Positions 62,524 to 64,000 of a stretch of DNA of 64,000 bases are shown here, piece by piece. The notes under the pieces were generated by a model. The model worked only from the letters and a program-made list of their open reading frames with translations. It did not search any database and was not told the DNA's origin. This DNA is from Streptomyces albogriseolus (GTDB lineage Bacteria > Actinomycetota > Actinomycetes > Streptomycetales > Streptomycetaceae). The stretch is from positions 62,001 to 126,000 of the forward strand of contig BMVA01000016.1 of the NCBI GenBank assembly GCA_014650475.1. Direction: 5' to 3'. Position numbers and translations under genes: made by a program. Within the stretch, counting starts at the first letter, position 1; every line of letters begins with the position of its first letter.

Positions 62524-62539
62524 GACGTCGGGCGACGTC
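62524..62539. promoter_or_regulatory. Palindrome between sigJ-like gene and hydrolase gene
   Basis: GACGTCG-gg-CGACGTC is a perfect 7-bp inverted repeat, with the shorter GACA-agc-TGTC (62510-62520) just before it. Position fits an operator or a sigma recognition site for the hydrolase gene. Confidence 0.45.
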
Positions 62540-62596
62540 CCTTTCCGTGAGTCCGTTCCGCGGGTCCGTTCCGCGCGTCCGAACGAGGAGCACCTC

Positions 62597-63427
62597 ATGT
62601 CCGCGACCGTCACCTACCGGGTCACCTCTCCGCGAGGCCCGCAGTCCGTGACCCTGTCCTACGCACGCGTGGGGCGCGGGGAACCGCTGCTCCTGCTGCA
62701 CGGCATCGGGCACCACCGGCAGGCCTGGGACCCGGTCGTGGACATCCTGGCCACCGAGCGCGAGGTGATCGCCGTGGACCTGCCCGGCTTCGGCGCCTCG
62801 CCCGCCCTGCCCGACGGCCTCGACCACGACCTGCCCACCATGACCGCCGCGCTCGGCGGCCTGTGCGAGGCGCTGGAGCTGGACCGGCCGCACGTCGCCG
62901 GCAACTCCCTGGGCGGGCTGCTCGCCCTGGAGATGGGGCGGGCGCGGCTGGTGCGGTCGGTGACGGCGCTGTCCCCCGCCGGGTTCTGGACGCCGGCCGA
63001 ACGGCGGTACGCGTTCGCCGTGCTGTCCGCCATGCGGGGGATCGCGGAGCGGATGCCGGCGCGGGTGGTCGAGGGGCTGGCCCGGTCCGCGGTCGGGCGG
63101 TCCGTGCTGACCAGTACGATCTACGCCCGGCCCGGGCGGCGTGCGCCGGAGGCGGTGGTCGCCGAGACGCGCGCGCTGGCCGAGGCGACCGGGTTCGCCC
63201 GGACGCTGCGGGCGGGCGGGTCCGTGCGGTTCACGGAGGACGTGCGGGGTGTTCCGGTGACGGTGGCGTGGGGGGCTCGGGACCGTCTGCTGATTCCGCG
63301 GCAGGGGGTGCGGGCGAAGCAGATCATTCCGCGGGCGCGGTTGGTTCGGTTGCCGGGGTGCGGGCATGTGCCGATGAATGACGATCCGGCGTTGGTGGCG
63401 CGGGTTCTGCTGGACGGGAGTCGCTAG
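62597..63427 (+). CDS. Alpha/beta hydrolase
   Basis: 276 residues. Oxyanion HG in LLLHGIGHHRQAWD, nucleophile Ser in VAGNSLGGLLALEM, Asp in WGARDRLLIP and His in LPGCGHVPMNDDP complete the triad. Cytosolic, substrate unknown. GAGGAG is 6 nt from ATG 62597. The divergent ECF41 sigma gene suggests it belongs to that regulon. Confidence 0.9.
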   Translation: MSATVTYRVTSPRGPQSVTLSYARVGRGEPLLLLHGIGHHRQAWDPVVDILATEREVIAVDLPGFGASPALPDGLDHDLPTMTAALGGLCEALELDRPHVAGNSLGGLLALEMGRARLVRSVTALSPAGFWTPAERRYAFAVLSAMRGIAERMPARVVEGLARSAVGRSVLTSTIYARPGRRAPEAVVAETRALAEATGFARTLRAGGSVRFTEDVRGVPVTVAWGARDRLLIPRQGVRAKQIIPRARLVRLPGCGHVPMNDDPALVARVLLDGSR

Positions 63428-63452
63428 GCCGGTTCTTCACCGCTGGCCGGTG

Positions 63453-63483
63453 AGGGGCTTGTCGCGCAGTTCCCCGCGCCCCT
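63453..63483 (-). repeat. Dispersed Streptomyces intergenic repeat, copy 2
   Basis: Reverse-oriented copy of the element at 30001-30030. Read on the minus strand it begins AGGGGCGCGGGGAACTGCGC and ends CAAGCCCCT, with AGGGGC/GCCCCT ends that can pair. It may serve as terminator for the hydrolase gene. Confidence 0.75.
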
Positions 63484-63494
63484 CCGGGCGTGTT

Positions 63495-63543
63495 GTTCAT
63501 CCGGCGTTTCCATGGTCGGCGTAGGTGTGGGGTGCACACCTAC
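63495..63543 (+). promoter_or_regulatory. PHO-box-like site and hairpin upstream of the PhoD-type gene
   Basis: GTTCATCCGGC (63495-63505) matches the Streptomyces PhoP repeat G(G/T)TCAYYYR(G/C)G at 10 of 11 positions; the next 11 bases match poorly. Nearby a perfect 9-bp inverted repeat GTAGGTGTG-gggtg-CACACCTAC (63521-63543) lies 8 bp before the GGAGG site. Confidence 0.5.
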
Positions 63544-63563
63544 CGACCTACGGAGGCGTACTC

Positions 63564-64000
63564 ATGGCAATCCGTCCGCTGCCCGGCCGTCGCTCCCTGC
63601 TGAAGGGGTCGCTCGCCGCCTCGGCGGGGCTGGCCCTGCCCGCGTTCACCCGGTCGGGGCGCCCCACGGCCGAGTGGGGCGTCCAGACCGGCGACGTCAC
63701 CCGTGACTCCGCGCTGGTGTGGGTGCGGTCGGACCGGCCGGCGCGGATGATCGTCGAGACCTCGGCCACGGAGTCGTTCCGCGACGTACGCCGGATGCGG
63801 GGCCCCTTGATCGGCCCCGGCACCGACTTCACCGGCACCACCCGGCTGCGCGGGCTGCCGCCGGGCGAGCAGATCCACTACCGGGTGCTGCTCGCCGATC
63901 CCGACGACCCGCGCCGTACGAGCGCGCCGGTCGCCGGCGCCTTCCGTACCGTGCCGGACCGGCGGCGGGACGGGGTGCGGTTCGTGTGGTCGGGCGACCT
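63564..64000 (+). CDS. phoD: PhoD-type alkaline phosphatase, 5' part only
   Basis: 145 residues visible; the gene runs off the right edge. A twin-arginine signal (RRSLLKGSLAASAGLALPAF) leads into the PhoD N-terminal domain (EWGVQTGDVTRDSALVWVRSDRPARMIVE, LRGLPPGEQIHYRVLLADPDDP) and the first strand of the catalytic domain VRFVWSGDL. Tat-exported phosphodiesterase/monoesterase that frees phosphate. GGAGG (63552-63556) is 7 nt from ATG 63564. Confidence 0.88.
   Translation, partial: MAIRPLPGRRSLLKGSLAASAGLALPAFTRSGRPTAEWGVQTGDVTRDSALVWVRSDRPARMIVETSATESFRDVRRMRGPLIGPGTDFTGTTRLRGLPPGEQIHYRVLLADPDDPRRTSAPVAGAFRTVPDRRRDGVRFVWSGD

Noticed and set aside
62524-62539. Consensus ECF41 promoter in front of the hydrolase gene
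   Set aside because: TGTC and CGTC elements occur but their spacing does not fit the consensus I know, so only the palindrome is reported.

Overview
The window is a chromosomal segment of a high-GC actinomycete, almost certainly a Streptomyces. The evidence is extreme G/C at third codon positions, frequent GTG/TTG starts, GGAGG ribosome sites, many apparently leaderless promoters, and family types typical of that genus: DUF397/DUF5753 regulator sets, SpoIIE-type phosphatases, LytTR and NarL two-component pairs, ECF41 sigma, tripeptidyl aminopeptidase. From memory the gene order resembles the SCO1200-SCO1265 part of the S. coelicolor core; I could not check this. About 66 genes are called, with no tRNA, rRNA, CRISPR, prophage or insertion sequence. 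Most of the window is housekeeping and regulatory core rather than accessory DNA.

Layout. 1-9.6 kb: quinone reductase (cut by the left edge), XRE-cupin regulator divergent from a thioredoxin-reductase-like flavoprotein, ATP-dependent DNA ligase coupled to a Nudix hydrolase, succinate-semialdehyde dehydrogenase, TenA-like protein, acyl-CoA dehydrogenase divergent from a TetR regulator, peptide deformylase. 9.7-14.4 kb: murT-gatD (lipid II amidation), pfkA, a CtaG-type membrane protein. 14.4-18.5 kb: LytTR response regulator, small membrane protein, sodium/solute symporter and sensor kinase in one operon. 18.6-21.3 kb: Lrp/AsnC regulator, ddaH and rocD (arginine/ornithine catabolism). 21.4-26.6 kb: two SpoIIE-type phosphatases, an RpiB-like isomerase, an acyltransferase. 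26.6-33.2 kb: tripeptidyl aminopeptidase and the urease cluster ureABCFGD.

33.3-39.5 kb: TetR with a small-molecule or lipid exporter-like membrane protein, an orphan Phd antitoxin divergent from a ClpP-like protein lacking its catalytic Ser and His, a c-di-AMP riboswitch controlling an NlpC/P60 cell-wall hydrolase, and an ATP-binding/XRE/DUF397 regulatory triad. 39.5-44 kb: biotin genes bioF divergent from bioB-bioA-bioD. 44-49.8 kb: methyltransferase, RHH/Fic-like toxin-antitoxin pair, MacB-type ABC exporter, acetyltransferase. 49.8-55.7 kb: two CNNM/CorC proteins, SGNH hydrolase, purB, mug. 55.7-64 kb: ABC-2 exporter divergent from a NarL two-component system, ROK and GntR regulators, ECF41 sigma divergent from an alpha/beta hydrolase, and the start of a PhoD-type phosphatase cut by the right edge.

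Convergent gene pairs are separated by strong GC-rich hairpins, several of which overlap stop codons. The most informative non-coding elements are the c-di-AMP riboswitch, a GlnR-type box before ureA, paired TetR operator repeats, palindromes before ddaH, bioB and the toxin-antitoxin operon, a GntR operator over its own promoter, a PHO-box-like site before the PhoD gene, a hairpin that buries the start codon of an acetyltransferase gene, and two copies of a dispersed Streptomyces intergenic repeat.
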